Origin: Variovorax sp. YR752
Lineage (GTDB): Bacteria > Pseudomonadota > Gammaproteobacteria > Burkholderiales > Burkholderiaceae_C
Assembly: GCA_945860785.1 (NCBI GenBank)
Contig: CAMATD010000028.1
Location: 1-33,744 of the forward strand
DNA length: 33,744 nucleotides
Direction: 5' to 3'
A model generated the notes under the pieces. It did no database searches, was not told the origin of the DNA, and saw nothing but the letters and a program-made list of their open reading frames with translations. Of the stretch, positions 1 through 7,732 are shown piece by piece; the first letter of the stretch is position 1; the number at the start of each line of letters is the position of its first letter. A program made the position numbers and the translations under genes.

Positions 1-60
1 AGGCCGGCCGCAACTGCGTGTGGCACGAACCGAGCCGGGCGGGACAGCAACTCGATCAGG

Positions 61-1155
61 TCATGTCCACCGTGACCGACGTTGCGATCGTCGATGCGGA
101 CGCTGGCAGCGATTCGAATCCCGCAGGGCCGCTTCGCTCATCGTTGTCCGGCTGGCGCCCGTGTCCACCATGAACGGCGCGGGCTTGGCCGTGCCGAGCG
201 TGACCGGGGCAAAGAAGTGACCGCCGAAGGCGGGCAACCGCAAGGCCTCCTGCTCGGCGGGGGCAACCGACAGGCCACCGGTATCGATGACGGTTTCGAT
301 CGCGATGCGTTGCGCCGCGAAGTACGGCGGCTGGCCGCGCGACACCCTCTGAGAATCGAAGGCCTGCAGCACCGAGAGCGCCTCGTAGTGCCGCCCTGCA
401 CCCATCAGCAGCTTGGCGAGCTTGCTCCTCACATCCACGAGCGTCGGGACCACGGACAGTGCCTTGTACGACCACGCAATGGCCTCATCGGTCCGGCCCA
501 GCTTGGCAAGGCTGTCGGCGTAGTAGGCGAACAGGTCGTACGCACCCTCACCAAGGCTCACGGCCTTGGCGAACTGGGTCACGGCCTCCGCATGCTTGTC
601 CTGCTGGTTCAGCACGATGCCGAGGTTCACGATGCCGAAGCTCTCGTCGGGCCGAAGCCGCACGTAGTCCGCCCAGTTCGACTCCGCGCAGGCCAGGTCC
701 CGCTCCCGCAGGCACCGGCCGGCCTGTTCCCTGAAATCGGCCGCCGAGAACGACGACCTGCTCAGGCGGTGGAGCCCATAGCCGCGCACGCTCAGGAACA
801 GGGTGCCGGCGATGGCCAGGAACACCAGGCAGGTCACGAGGAAGGTCTTGACGCGAGCCCGTGGGTTGCGCCGCTCTTCCCACAGGCAGGTGACACCGAC
901 CACCAGCAGCGGCCAGAAGAACGCACCGATCAGCACGCCGGCCTGCGTGGCCGCGGACGCGTTCTGCGCATTCGCCACCATCAGGCTCAACGCGGCGTAG
1001 GCGATGAAGACAATGGCGGCGGCGCCCCAGAGCCAGGGGCTGGCGCGAAGATCCTCGTCGCGGCGGTCGCGCAGGAAGGTGACGGAACTCGCCGCGGCAT
1101 CGTCGGGCGACGATTCCACCAGCACCGGATCATGGCGTTCGTTCCACGGCTTCAC
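61..1155 (-). CDS. Membrane-anchored TPR protein with C-terminal retropepsin-like aspartic protease motif (3' end probably frameshifted)
   Basis: Function is not established. From a GTG start the protein has three hydrophobic segments (about residues 40-63, 72-95 and 104-128), then three or four TPR-like helical repeats (about 140-255, with the pattern NLGIVLNQQDKHAEAVTQFAKA), then a retropepsin-like motif MVDTGASRTTMSEAAL near residue 340. DTGAS is the catalytic Asp loop of clan AA aspartic proteases. The GTG at 1155 is chosen because AGGGAGG lies 5 nt upstream; the open frame extends 19 codons further without a ribosome site. After MSEAAL the translation becomes Arg-rich and low in GC3 and stops at 61. 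Another frame, with good GC3 (reading FESLPASASTIA), takes over near 118, so a one-base loss is likely and the protease fold continues or is truncated. TPR and membrane parts are clear; the protease call rests on one motif. Confidence 0.68.
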   Translation of the reverse strand: MKPWNERHDPVLVESSPDDAAASSVTFLRDRRDEDLRASPWLWGAAAIVFIAYAALSLMVANAQNASAATQAGVLIGAFFWPLLVVGVTCLWEERRNPRARVKTFLVTCLVFLAIAGTLFLSVRGYGLHRLSRSSFSAADFREQAGRCLRERDLACAESNWADYVRLRPDESFGIVNLGIVLNQQDKHAEAVTQFAKAVSLGEGAYDLFAYYADSLAKLGRTDEAIAWSYKALSVVPTLVDVRSKLAKLLMGAGRHYEALSVLQAFDSQRVSRGQPPYFAAQRIAIETVIDTGGLSVAPAEQEALRLPAFGGHFFAPVTLGTAKPAPFMVDTGASRTTMSEAALRDSNRCQRPHRRSQRRSRWT

Positions 1156-1329
1156 ACGCTCCTCCCTTGTTTCTTTTGGCCTGGCGCACGCTCTCAAGGG
1201 CGGCCATGGCACAACAGCTGACGCTACAGAATGTGTCGGCAGTCTATTTCAAGTCCATCGCGCAAGCAGTGAAATACAACCGTTCATGAGCACAAAAAGG
1301 CACATCCCATTCCTTTATCGGCAGCAACT

Positions 1330-1554
1330 GAGGCTCGGGCCGTGACGCTGTTTGCCGCGTTGCAACTGCCGCTGTGCATGGCCGAGGCGCCGCAGGCTTC
1401 TGGCATGCGCTGCTTGCGGGCAAGGTGCTGCCCGACGACACCGTGCACCGCATGTTCACCCGTCGCCGTGTCGTTCAACGAGAAGAACGTGCCCGCGGAA
1501 ACCGGGCTGTGGGCGCTGATTCGCGCAGTGCGCGCCTACCGGGTCGTGCGCTGA
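1330..1554 (+). pseudogene. Possible decayed gene fragment, family not recognised
   Basis: The 410-bp gap between the TPR gene and the TetR gene contains a stretch with coding-like GC3 split over two frames. The first reads AAGFWHALLAGKVLPDDTV (about 1392-1448). After the run near 1459 a different frame reads VSFNEKNVPAETGLWALIRA and ends at a TGA at 1552. No start codon with a ribosome site precedes it, and an in-frame stop lies just upstream near 1329. It looks like the 3' end of a lost gene with a +1/-2 shift, but I cannot name the family and chance is possible. The rest of the gap (1156-1329) should hold the promoter of the TPR gene; I see no clear motif there. Confidence 0.25.
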
Positions 1555-1566
1555 AACGGGCGCCGG

Positions 1567-2280
1567 TCAGGCGTCTTCGCCGCCCTTGCCCCAATGCGGC
1601 GGACGCGGCGGCGCGGCCTGCACCTTTCGCGCACGCATCAGCACCCTGGCCTGCCGCTTCCACAGCGAGAGTTGCTGCGTCAACGCCGCCGGGTCCACGT
1701 CCTGCCCTTGCGCGACAAGGCCTGTCATTAGATGGGTCAGTTGGTAGAACAACGCCTGCACCACCTGCGGCTCCACGCCGGTCCGCGGCGCGAAGTAGTG
1801 TTCGATGGCCGGGTTGAACAGATCCTGGGTGCGCTGCCACATCACGCCGAGCGCCCGGGCCAGCGCCGGATCGCGTTGCGCCGTCACCTGCAGTTCGAGG
1901 TAGGCACTGAAGACCGGCGTCGAGTAGATGCCCTTCCACAGCATCGAGACCAGCGCGTCGAGCCGATCGTCTTCCTCGGCAATCGACAGCATCGTGCGGC
2001 CGAGTTCGCCATACACGCGGCGCAGCAGGTCGTCGACCACGTCCAGCATCAGCGCCTGCTTGTTCGGGTAGTGGTGCACCTGCGCGCCGCGTGAAACGCC
2101 GGCGCGCCGCACGATGCTGCTGAGCGTGCTGCCTGCATAGCTGTCCTGCGCGAGGCTTTCGATGGCGGCCGCCAGCAGGCGTTCGCGCATGGCGCTGCTG
2201 CGTTCGGCTTGCGTGCGGCGGGCCGGTGGCGACGGAGGCGCAACGGCCTTGGATGCGGGGAGAGATTTGGCGGTTTTCAT
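1567..2280 (-). CDS. TetR-family transcriptional regulator
   Basis: 237 residues. A basic N-terminal tail is followed by the TetR helix-turn-helix (about residues 30-80: RERLLAAAIESLAQDSYAGS, then SSIVRRAGVSRGAQVHHYPN), where the recognition helix ends in the usual H-H-Y-x-N-K. The remaining ~150 residues form the helical ligand-binding domain. It is divergent from the acyl-CoA ligase gene, and the 128-bp gap holds a perfect 22-bp palindrome. By analogy with FadR/PsrA-type TetR repressors it probably represses itself and the ligase, with an acyl-CoA or free acid as inducer; this role is inferred from position. Start ATG fits the beginning of the conserved region with a disordered Ala/Pro/Lys tail. 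Confidence 0.9.
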   Translation of the reverse strand: MKTAKSLPASKAVAPPSPPARRTQAERSSAMRERLLAAAIESLAQDSYAGSTLSSIVRRAGVSRGAQVHHYPNKQALMLDVVDDLLRRVYGELGRTMLSIAEEDDRLDALVSMLWKGIYSTPVFSAYLELQVTAQRDPALARALGVMWQRTQDLFNPAIEHYFAPRTGVEPQVVQALFYQLTHLMTGLVAQGQDVDPAALTQQLSLWKRQARVLMRARKVQAAPPRPPHWGKGGEDA

Positions 2281-2349
2281 CGACAGCGGCAGAGGGTACC
2301 CGGGAAACCCCTTGGCATTTTTGGTGAGTCTGCTTTGGCATCGAAGTTA

Positions 2350-2371
2350 ACATACAGTCCGGACTGTATGT
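2350..2371. promoter_or_regulatory. Perfect 22-bp palindrome, probable TetR operator
   Basis: Half-site ACATACAGTCC is followed directly by its exact reverse complement GGACTGTATGT with no spacer. It lies between the divergent TetR gene (start 2280) and the acyl-CoA ligase gene (start 2409), 37 bp before the ligase ATG. This is the position and symmetry expected for a TetR dimer site controlling both promoters. Binding is inferred, not shown. Confidence 0.75.
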
Positions 2372-2408
2372 ATCTTCTCATCGCCACGATGCAAGGAATA
2401 CCGCGCCC

Positions 2409-4127
2409 ATGACGACATCGACCGATACCCTGCTGCACCGCCTGCTGCACCGCCTGCTGCACCGCCTGCTGCACCGCCTGCTGCACTGGGAGCGCACCAT
2501 GCCCGACACGGTGTACCTGACGCAGCTGCTGCCGGACGGCAGCACGGTCGACTACACGTGGCGCCAGGTGGCCGACGAGGCGCGCCGCATCGCGCGCTAC
2601 CTGCAGACGCTGGCGCTGCCGCCGCGCAGCCACGTCGCACTGCTGGGCCGCAACAGCGCGCACGGGCTCATGGCCGACATCGCGATCTGGATGGCGGGCC
2701 ATGTGACGATTCCGCTCTACTACACGCTCAGTGCGGCCAACGCGCGCTACGTCTTCGAGCACAGCGAATCACGGCTGCTGTTCCTCGGCAAGATGGACGG
2801 CACCACCGACAACTGGACCGAGCTGCAGCACGCCCTGCCGGTCGGACTGCCGGTGATCGGCCTGCCGATGTCGCCGCTGCCGCACGACAACCCGGTGATG
2901 CAGTGGACCGACCTGCTGGCCATGCATGCGCCGCTCACCGACATCGCATTGCCTTCGCGCGACACGCTGGCCACCATCCTCTACACCTCGGGCAGCACCG
3001 GCCTGCCCAAGGGCGTGATGCACAGCTACGGCAGCATGGCCGACATCGGGGATATCTCGGCCACGCTGTTCTCGATCACGCCCGAAGACCGCATGCTGTC
3101 CTACCTGCCGCTTGCGCATGCGGCGGAGCGCGCGCTGCTCGAGGCGACCTCGCTGTACTTCGGCTGCCGCATCTTCTTCGCCAACAACCTCGAGACTTTT
3201 CAACAGGACCTGCGCCGTGCGCGGCCGACGCTGTTCTTCTCGGTGCCGCGGCTGTGGGTGCGCTTTCGCCAGGGGGTGTGCGAGAAGATTCCGCCGTAGC
3301 TGCAGGAGCTGCTGTTCGCGCTGCCGGTCGTCTCGACACGGCTGCGCCGCAAGATCCTCGTCACGCTCGGCCTCGACCAGGTGCGCGTGGCGTTCAGCGG
3401 CTCGGCACCGCTCTCGCCTGAAGTGCTGGTCTGGTACCGCAACCTCGGGCTGGACCTGCTCGAAGGCTATGGCATGAGCGAGAACTTCGCCATCTCGCAC
3501 ATCAATCCGCCGGGCAAGGTGCGCATCGGCACCGTCGGGCTGCCCGAACCCGGTGTCGAGTGCCGCATCGGCGAAGACAACGAGATCCAAGTGCGCGGGC
3601 CGAGCCAGATGATGGGCTACTACAAGATGCCCGAGGCCACTGCGCAGACGCTGCCGCCCGATGGCTTCCTGCGCACCGGCGACCAGGGAAACATCGACGC
3701 CGACGGCTACCTGCGCATCATCGGCCGCGTGAAGGACATGTTCAAGACCGGCAAGGGCCGCTACGTGGCACCGGTGCCGATCGAGAACAGCCTGGGCAAC
3801 CATCCGCTGGTGGATACGGTGTGCGTTGCCGGCCTCGGGCTGCCGCGGCCCTTTGCGCTGGTGATGCTGTCACCGCAGGGGCAGAGCGCGGCGGCCGATG
3901 GCCGTGATGCGGTGAAGCGGGCGCTGCACGCGCTGATGGACGACACCAACGCCACGCTCGAAGAGCACGAACGGCTGAGCTGCCTGATCGTGGTGCGCGA
4001 ACCCTGGAGCATCGAGAACGGCCTGCTCACGCCTACGCTCAAGATCCGCCGCAGCGTGATCGAGGCGCGCTACATGCCGCTGGCCGAAGCTTGGCAGCAA
4101 GGCGGGCAGGCCGTGCTCTGGGAATGA
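2409..4127 (+). pseudogene. AMP-forming long-chain acyl-CoA synthetase, interrupted by one in-frame TAG
   Basis: The family activates carboxylic acids to acyl-CoA via acyl-adenylate. The P-loop TILYTSGSTGLPKGVMHSYG sits near residue 195. Motif EGYGMSENF, the hinge-side Asp in FLRTGDQG and the GRVKDMFKTGKG segment all lie in the second half. A TAG at 3297-3299 (codon 297) splits the gene. The same frame continues without disturbance as LQELLFALP through all C-terminal motifs to the stop at 4125-4127, giving the 570-residue length usual for this FadD/ACSBG-like group. CAG to TAG is the simplest origin (context PP-Q-LQEL). An AAGGA box precedes the ATG. The N terminus carries an LLHR tandem expansion. 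If the TAG is real, only an inactive half-protein is made. Confidence 0.9.
2430..2486 (+). repeat. 12-bp in-frame tandem repeat in acyl-CoA ligase N terminus
   Basis: Four perfect copies of CTGCTGCACCGC followed by nine bases of a fifth (CTGCTGCAC). Translated, this gives LLHR four times then LLHW. A parent of about two units (LLHRLLHW) would fit the N terminus of related ligases, so two or three units look added. The unit is divisible by three, so copy changes alter length but not frame. Confidence 0.9.
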
Positions 4128-4137
4128 CCGGGCGGGC

Positions 4138-4536
4138 TCAGGCCCAGACGGTTTCGATCTCGGTCTTCACCTCGGTCATGAGCTTGTGCACCGGGCACTT
4201 GCCCGCCACGCGCAACAGCTCGTCGCGCTGGGCTTCGCTGAGATCACCGCTCAGGCGCAGGCTGGCCTTGAGGCGGTAGACGCCCTTGCGCTCCTCGCTG
4301 TCGTCCCGGTCGACCACGACCTCGATGTCTTCCACCGGGATGCCCTTGCGACGCGCGTAGATCAGCACCGTGAGCGCCTTGCAGGCTGCGAGCGAGGCGT
4401 CGTACAGGTCGTGCGGCTCGGGGCCGGCATCGCTGCCGCCGCCGGCCGGCGAGGCATCGACCGGGATCTCGTGGTTGCGGATCTTGAGGATGTGGCGCGT
4501 GCCGGTGGTGCCGTCGCGGCGGATCGAAATGCTCAT
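4138..4536 (-). CDS. OsmC/Ohr-family peroxiredoxin-like protein
   Basis: 132 residues, the normal size for this family of thiol-dependent hydroperoxide reductases. The two conserved redox cysteines are Cys52 (SLAACKAL) and Cys114 (AGKCPVHK), and the KCPVHK context is typical of the YhfA/OsmC branch. The ATG at 4536 is chosen because GGAA lies about 7 nt upstream and because the family starts with a short beta strand; the frame stays open for 78 further codons inside the next gene. It ends 10 bp from the end of the convergent acyl-CoA ligase and follows the Lrp regulator gene on the same strand, 56 bp downstream, so the two may be cotranscribed. Which peroxide it reduces cannot be said. Confidence 0.87.
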   Translation of the reverse strand: MSISIRRDGTTGTRHILKIRNHEIPVDASPAGGGSDAGPEPHDLYDASLAACKALTVLIYARRKGIPVEDIEVVVDRDDSEERKGVYRLKASLRLSGDLSEAQRDELLRVAGKCPVHKLMTEVKTEIETVWA

Positions 4537-4592
4537 GCCGGGTTCCTTGTCCAGGGAATCGATGAAAGTCCGGAAGATGGTAGCCGCGGCGC

Positions 4593-5060
4593 TCAGCGGT
4601 CCACCGCCAGCATCAGCGTTTCCTTGATCTCTTCCATGACCACGTAGCTGTGCGACTCGGCCGCCACCGGCAGCTTCTTGAGGATGTCGCCCAGCAGATG
4701 CCGGTACTCGCTCATGCCGCTCAGGCGCGCCTTCACGAGGTAGTCGAAGCTGCCCGACACGAGGTGGCATTCGAGCACCTCGGGCATGTGCAGCAGCTCC
4801 TGGCGCACCTTGTCGAACACATCGCCCGACTTGGCCGAGAGCTTGATCTCCACGAACACCAGCAGCGTCTTGCCCAGCGCCTCGGGCGACACGCGCGCGT
4901 GGTAGCCGGTGATGACGCCGTCGCGCTCCATGCGCTTCACGCGCTCGGCACAGGGCGAGGCCGAGAGGCCGATGTGCTCGGCAAGTTCGGTCATGGAAAT
5001 GCGGCCCTGGCGCTGCAGCAGGTCGAGGATCTTGCGGTCGATTCGGTCGAGTTCGGGCAT
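4593..5060 (-). CDS. Lrp/AsnC-family regulator, probable DadR-type activator of dadA
   Basis: 155 residues with the classical layout: N-terminal helix-turn-helix (LDRIDRKILDLLQRQGRISM, then TELAEHIGLSASPCAERVKR), a linker, and the C-terminal RAM/ligand domain (LVFVEIKL, VLECHLVSGSFDYLVKARL). It is divergent from dadA, and in Pseudomonas and relatives an Lrp-type protein in this position senses alanine and activates D-amino-acid dehydrogenase. The function here is inferred from that arrangement. Start at 5060 gives MPELDRIDRKIL, the family-typical beginning; the longer open frame only adds upstream sequence. Confidence 0.87.
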   Translation of the reverse strand: MPELDRIDRKILDLLQRQGRISMTELAEHIGLSASPCAERVKRMERDGVITGYHARVSPEALGKTLLVFVEIKLSAKSGDVFDKVRQELLHMPEVLECHLVSGSFDYLVKARLSGMSEYRHLLGDILKKLPVAAESHSYVVMEEIKETLMLAVDR

Positions 5061-5099
5061 TTCACTTCGCACGCTGCATTGGACGATTTTTGGCAGTGG

Positions 5100-5168
5100 A
5101 TTCCACCGCAAAATTCTGAAAAACAATGGAATTCACTGCATTGTGCACTTTAGATTCCATGCATTCCA
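5100..5168. promoter_or_regulatory. dadR-dadA intergenic region with spaced ATTCCA half-sites
   Basis: The 128-bp gap between the divergent Lrp-type regulator and dadA is clearly richer in A+T than the genes. It contains ATTCCA at 5100, its complement TGGAAT at 5127, ATTCCA at 5154 and ATTCCA at 5163. The first three are exactly 27 bp apart. Repeated half-sites at regular spacing suit a multimeric Lrp-family protein. This is a pattern observation; binding is inferred. Confidence 0.45.
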
Positions 5169-5188
5169 TCTGAATCGGCGAATACACC

Positions 5189-6490
5189 ATGAAAGTCATC
5201 GTTCTCGGCGGCGGCGTGCTCGGCACCACCACGGCCTACTACCTCGCGCGCTCGGGCGCCGACGTCACCCTGCTCGACCGGCAGTCCGGCCCCGCGGAGG
5301 AAACCAGCTTCGGCAATGCCGGCCAAGTGTCGCCGGGCTACTCGACGCCATGGGCCGCGCCGGGCATTCCGCTGAAGGCGATCAAGTGGATGTTCCAGAA
5401 GCACGCGCCGCTCTCGATCCGTCCTGACGGCACGCTCTACCAGCTGCGCTGGATGGCGGCGATGCTGCGCAACTGCTCGCCCAAGCGCTACGCGATCAAC
5501 AAGGAACGCATGATGCGCGTGGCCGAGTACAGCCGCGGCTGCCTGCAGCAGCTGCGCGCCGACACCGGCCTGCAATACGAGCAACGCACCGGCGGCACGC
5601 TGCAGCTGTTCCGCACAGAGGCGCAGCTCGACGCGGTGCAGCGCGACATCGCGGTGCTCGAGGAATGCGGTGTGCCTTATGAGTTGCTCGACCGCGATGC
5701 GCTCGCCAGCGTGGAGCCGGCACTGGCCGGCGCACGCGACCGCCTCACGGGGGGCCTGCGCCTGCCCAATGACGAAACCGGCGACTGCCACCTGTTCACC
5801 CGCGGCCTCGCCGACATCGCGCGCGGCCTGGGCGTGGACTTCCGCTTCGGCCAGACCATCGACGGCCTCGAAACGGATGGCAGCCGCATCACCGGCGTGC
5901 GCACCACCACTGGCAAGGTGCTCACGGCCGACCGGTACGTGATGGCCTTCGGCAGCTACTCGCGCGCCGCCATCGCCTCGCTGGGCCTGGACATTCCGGT
6001 GTATCCGGTCAAGGGCTACTCGCTCACCGTGCCACTCATCGACGAATCGCTCGCACCGCAATCGACGGTGCTCGACGAGACCTACAAGGTGGCCGTCACC
6101 CGCTTCGACAACCGCATCCGCGTCGGCGGCATGGCCGAGCTCGGCGGCTTCGACCTGCGCCTGAACCCGCACCGCCGCGCCACGCTCGAGAAGGTGGTGA
6201 GCGACCTGTTCCCGGGCGGCGACCTGCCGCGCGCCACGTTCTGGACGGGCCTGCGCCCGATGACGCCCGACAGCACGCCCATCGTCGGCGCCACGCGCTA
6301 TGCGAACCTGTTCCTCAACACCGGCCACGGCACGCTGGGCTGGACCATGGCGTGCGGCTCGGGCAAGCTGATCTCGGACATGGTGATGGGCCAGCGGCCG
6401 GAGATTCGCACCGACGGGCTGGGGATGGACCGCTACGAGCAGGGTTCTTCGCGCGCCACGCGTCCGAACCCCACGACCACACCCGCTTGA
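5189..6490 (+). CDS. dadA: D-amino acid dehydrogenase small subunit
   Basis: 433 residues, normal for DadA, an FAD flavoenzyme of the inner membrane that oxidises D-alanine and other D-amino acids to 2-oxo acids plus ammonia and passes electrons to the respiratory chain. The N-terminal dinucleotide-binding motif is [20 protein letters not shown] (residues 5-24), followed by the E/D of LLDRQ and the DadA-typical [19 protein letters not shown]. The C-terminal FAD segment [17 protein letters not shown] and [16 protein letters not shown] is intact. Start ATG follows the Lrp-site region directly. No alanine racemase dadX follows, unlike the Pseudomonas dadAX operon. The gene converges on the Rieske oxygenase gene with a 12-bp gap. 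Confidence 0.93.
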   Translation: MKVIVLGGGVLGTTTAYYLARSGADVTLLDRQSGPAEETSFGNAGQVSPGYSTPWAAPGIPLKAIKWMFQKHAPLSIRPDGTLYQLRWMAAMLRNCSPKRYAINKERMMRVAEYSRGCLQQLRADTGLQYEQRTGGTLQLFRTEAQLDAVQRDIAVLEECGVPYELLDRDALASVEPALAGARDRLTGGLRLPNDETGDCHLFTRGLADIARGLGVDFRFGQTIDGLETDGSRITGVRTTTGKVLTADRYVMAFGSYSRAAIASLGLDIPVYPVKGYSLTVPLIDESLAPQSTVLDETYKVAVTRFDNRIRVGGMAELGGFDLRLNPHRRATLEKVVSDLFPGGDLPRATFWTGLRPMTPDSTPIVGATRYANLFLNTGHGTLGWTMACGSGKLISDMVMGQRPEIRTDGLGMDRYEQGSSRATRPNPTTTPA

Positions 6491-6496
6491 TACAGG

Positions 6497-6512
6497 GGCC
6501 GCTCAGGCGGCC
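6497..6512. terminator. Stem-loop between convergent dadA and Rieske oxygenase genes
   Basis: GGCCGC (6497-6502) and GCGGCC (6507-6512) can form a 6-bp GC stem with a 4-base loop between the two converging stops. There is no T-run on either side, so it could at most be a weak bidirectional terminator or RNA 3'-end stabiliser. Confidence 0.25.
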
Positions 6513-7690
6513 TGTGCAATCGGGATGACCGCGCTGCTCATGCCGCGGTAAACCTCGGCCTCGCCGTGCTTCGCGAGAAGCTGCATCAGGTGCTTGCGGA
6601 TCAGCATGCCCGGCCGGTCCGACTCCATCGAATACTCGACGCCGCGCCGGCGCGTGTCGACCAGCGCGTCGGGGTCGGTCGATTCGAGGATGTCCTTGTC
6701 CTCGCGCGTCACCGCTTCATCGAAGTCGATCAGCATCTGCGCCGTGCAGTCGGCCTCGGTGTCGTTGCGGAACAGCCATTGGCACAGCTGCATGCGCCCG
6801 TCGTCGATGGGCGTGAAGCAGTTGATGATGATGTGGCGCACGCCGCTCGGGTACTCGATGTCGAGCCGGCGCGAGAACGGCAGGAAGTAGGCGTTGCGCA
6901 TGTGGCGCGTGGTGATCGGATCGGTCACGCCGCTGATCGCGTGGAACTTGACCGGGTTGGTCGCCGCTATCACCGTCTCTGCGTAGAAGCCCGATTCGTT
7001 CTCGACCAGCTCGTACTTGCTCGGCTTCGGGCTCGCGGCCACGCCGAAGGTGGCGCGGTGCACAAAGCTGAAGTGCGAGTTGTCGAAGGAGTTTTCGAGC
7101 GCGCGCATCGGGCTGGTCTGCCACTCTTCGTAGAACTGGAAGATGGTGCGGTAACCCGGGTCGGCGAACTCTGCAATTGCGGGGATGTCGGCGATGGGCT
7201 CTTCCAACGCCACCCACGCATAGCCGTAACGCGCCGTGCAGCGGTAGGCCGTGCAGCGGTAGGCCGTGCAGCGGTAGGCCGTGCAGCGGTAGGCCGTGGT
7301 GCGGTAGGCCGTGGTGCGGTAGGCCGTGGTGCGGTAGGCCGTGGTGCGGTAGGCCGTGGTGCGGTACTCGGGCGAGATCTTGCGGTCCGCCTCGTACTGC
7401 GGCATGCGGATCACCTGCCCGCTGCGGTCATAGGTCCAGCCGTGGTACCCGCACTGGATGGCGCCCTGCCCGCAGGCCTGGCCTTCGCCATCGACACACC
7501 AGCCCTTCGAGAGTTTCGCGGTGCGATGGCAGCATCGGTCGCGCAGCGCGGCGGGCTCGCCATCGGCATCGAGAAAAAGAACGATGTCCTCGCCCAGCAG
7601 CCGGAAAGGCTTCGGGCCACCGGCGAGTTCGGTGAGCGGCATGACGGCATGCCAGAACTTGCGAAAGACAGGTTGTTGGGTGACGAGCAT
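6503..7690 (-). CDS. Rieske [2Fe-2S] aromatic-ring-hydroxylating oxygenase, alpha subunit, with internal repeat expansion
   Basis: 395 residues. The Rieske centre ligands are C53-x-H55 and C80-x2-H83 (RCCHR and CGYHGW), with a 24-residue gap that is longer than usual. The mononuclear iron site D203-x2-H206-x4-H211 lies in NSFDNSHFSFVHR. These make it a terminal oxygenase of the phenylpropionate/vanillate O-demethylase-like type that would take electrons from a separate reductase not present in the window. Between the two domains, residues 109-153 are five YRTTA and four YRCTA units from a 15-bp DNA repeat; without the extra copies the protein would be about 360 residues. The gene is divergent from a binding protein and deaminase and shares promoter blocks with them, so the substrate may be an imported N-heterocycle or aromatic; this is inference. 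Confidence 0.87.
   Translation of the reverse strand: MLVTQQPVFRKFWHAVMPLTELAGGPKPFRLLGEDIVLFLDADGEPAALRDRCCHRTAKLSKGWCVDGEGQACGQGAIQCGYHGWTYDRSGQVIRMPQYEADRKISPEYRTTAYRTTAYRTTAYRTTAYRTTAYRCTAYRCTAYRCTAYRCTARYGYAWVALEEPIADIPAIAEFADPGYRTIFQFYEEWQTSPMRALENSFDNSHFSFVHRATFGVAASPKPSKYELVENESGFYAETVIAATNPVKFHAISGVTDPITTRHMRNAYFLPFSRRLDIEYPSGVRHIIINCFTPIDDGRMQLCQWLFRNDTEADCTAQMLIDFDEAVTREDKDILESTDPDALVDTRRRGVEYSMESDRPGMLIRKHLMQLLAKHGEAEVYRGMSSAVIPIAQAA
7233..7367 (-). repeat. 15-bp tandem repeat, nine copies, inside the Rieske oxygenase gene
   Basis: Written on the + strand: four copies of GCCGTGCAGCGGTAG (7233-7292) then five copies of GCCGTGGTGCGGTAG, the last ending in C (7293-7367). The two blocks differ at two adjacent bases (CA versus GT), giving YRCTA and YRTTA in the protein. 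A single unit of each would restore EYRTTAYRCTARYGYAW, so both sub-blocks seem to have expanded separately. Confidence 0.93.
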
Positions 7691-7732
7691 GCGTGGACTC
7701 CTTCTGTTGCGCGTGGGTACGTACGAACTTGA

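Noticed and set aside
82..1221. 379-residue + strand frame opposite the TPR gene
   Set aside because: Antisense shadow without domains; the minus strand carries membrane helices, TPRs and a good start.
4537..4770. N-terminal extension of OsmC into the Lrp gene
   Set aside because: The extra 78 codons are out-of-frame Lrp sequence; the ATG at 4536 has a ribosome site and normal family length.
7233..7367. Possible CRISPR array
   Set aside because: Units are contiguous 15-bp tandem copies with no spacers, inside an open reading frame. The same applies to the other three repeat arrays.
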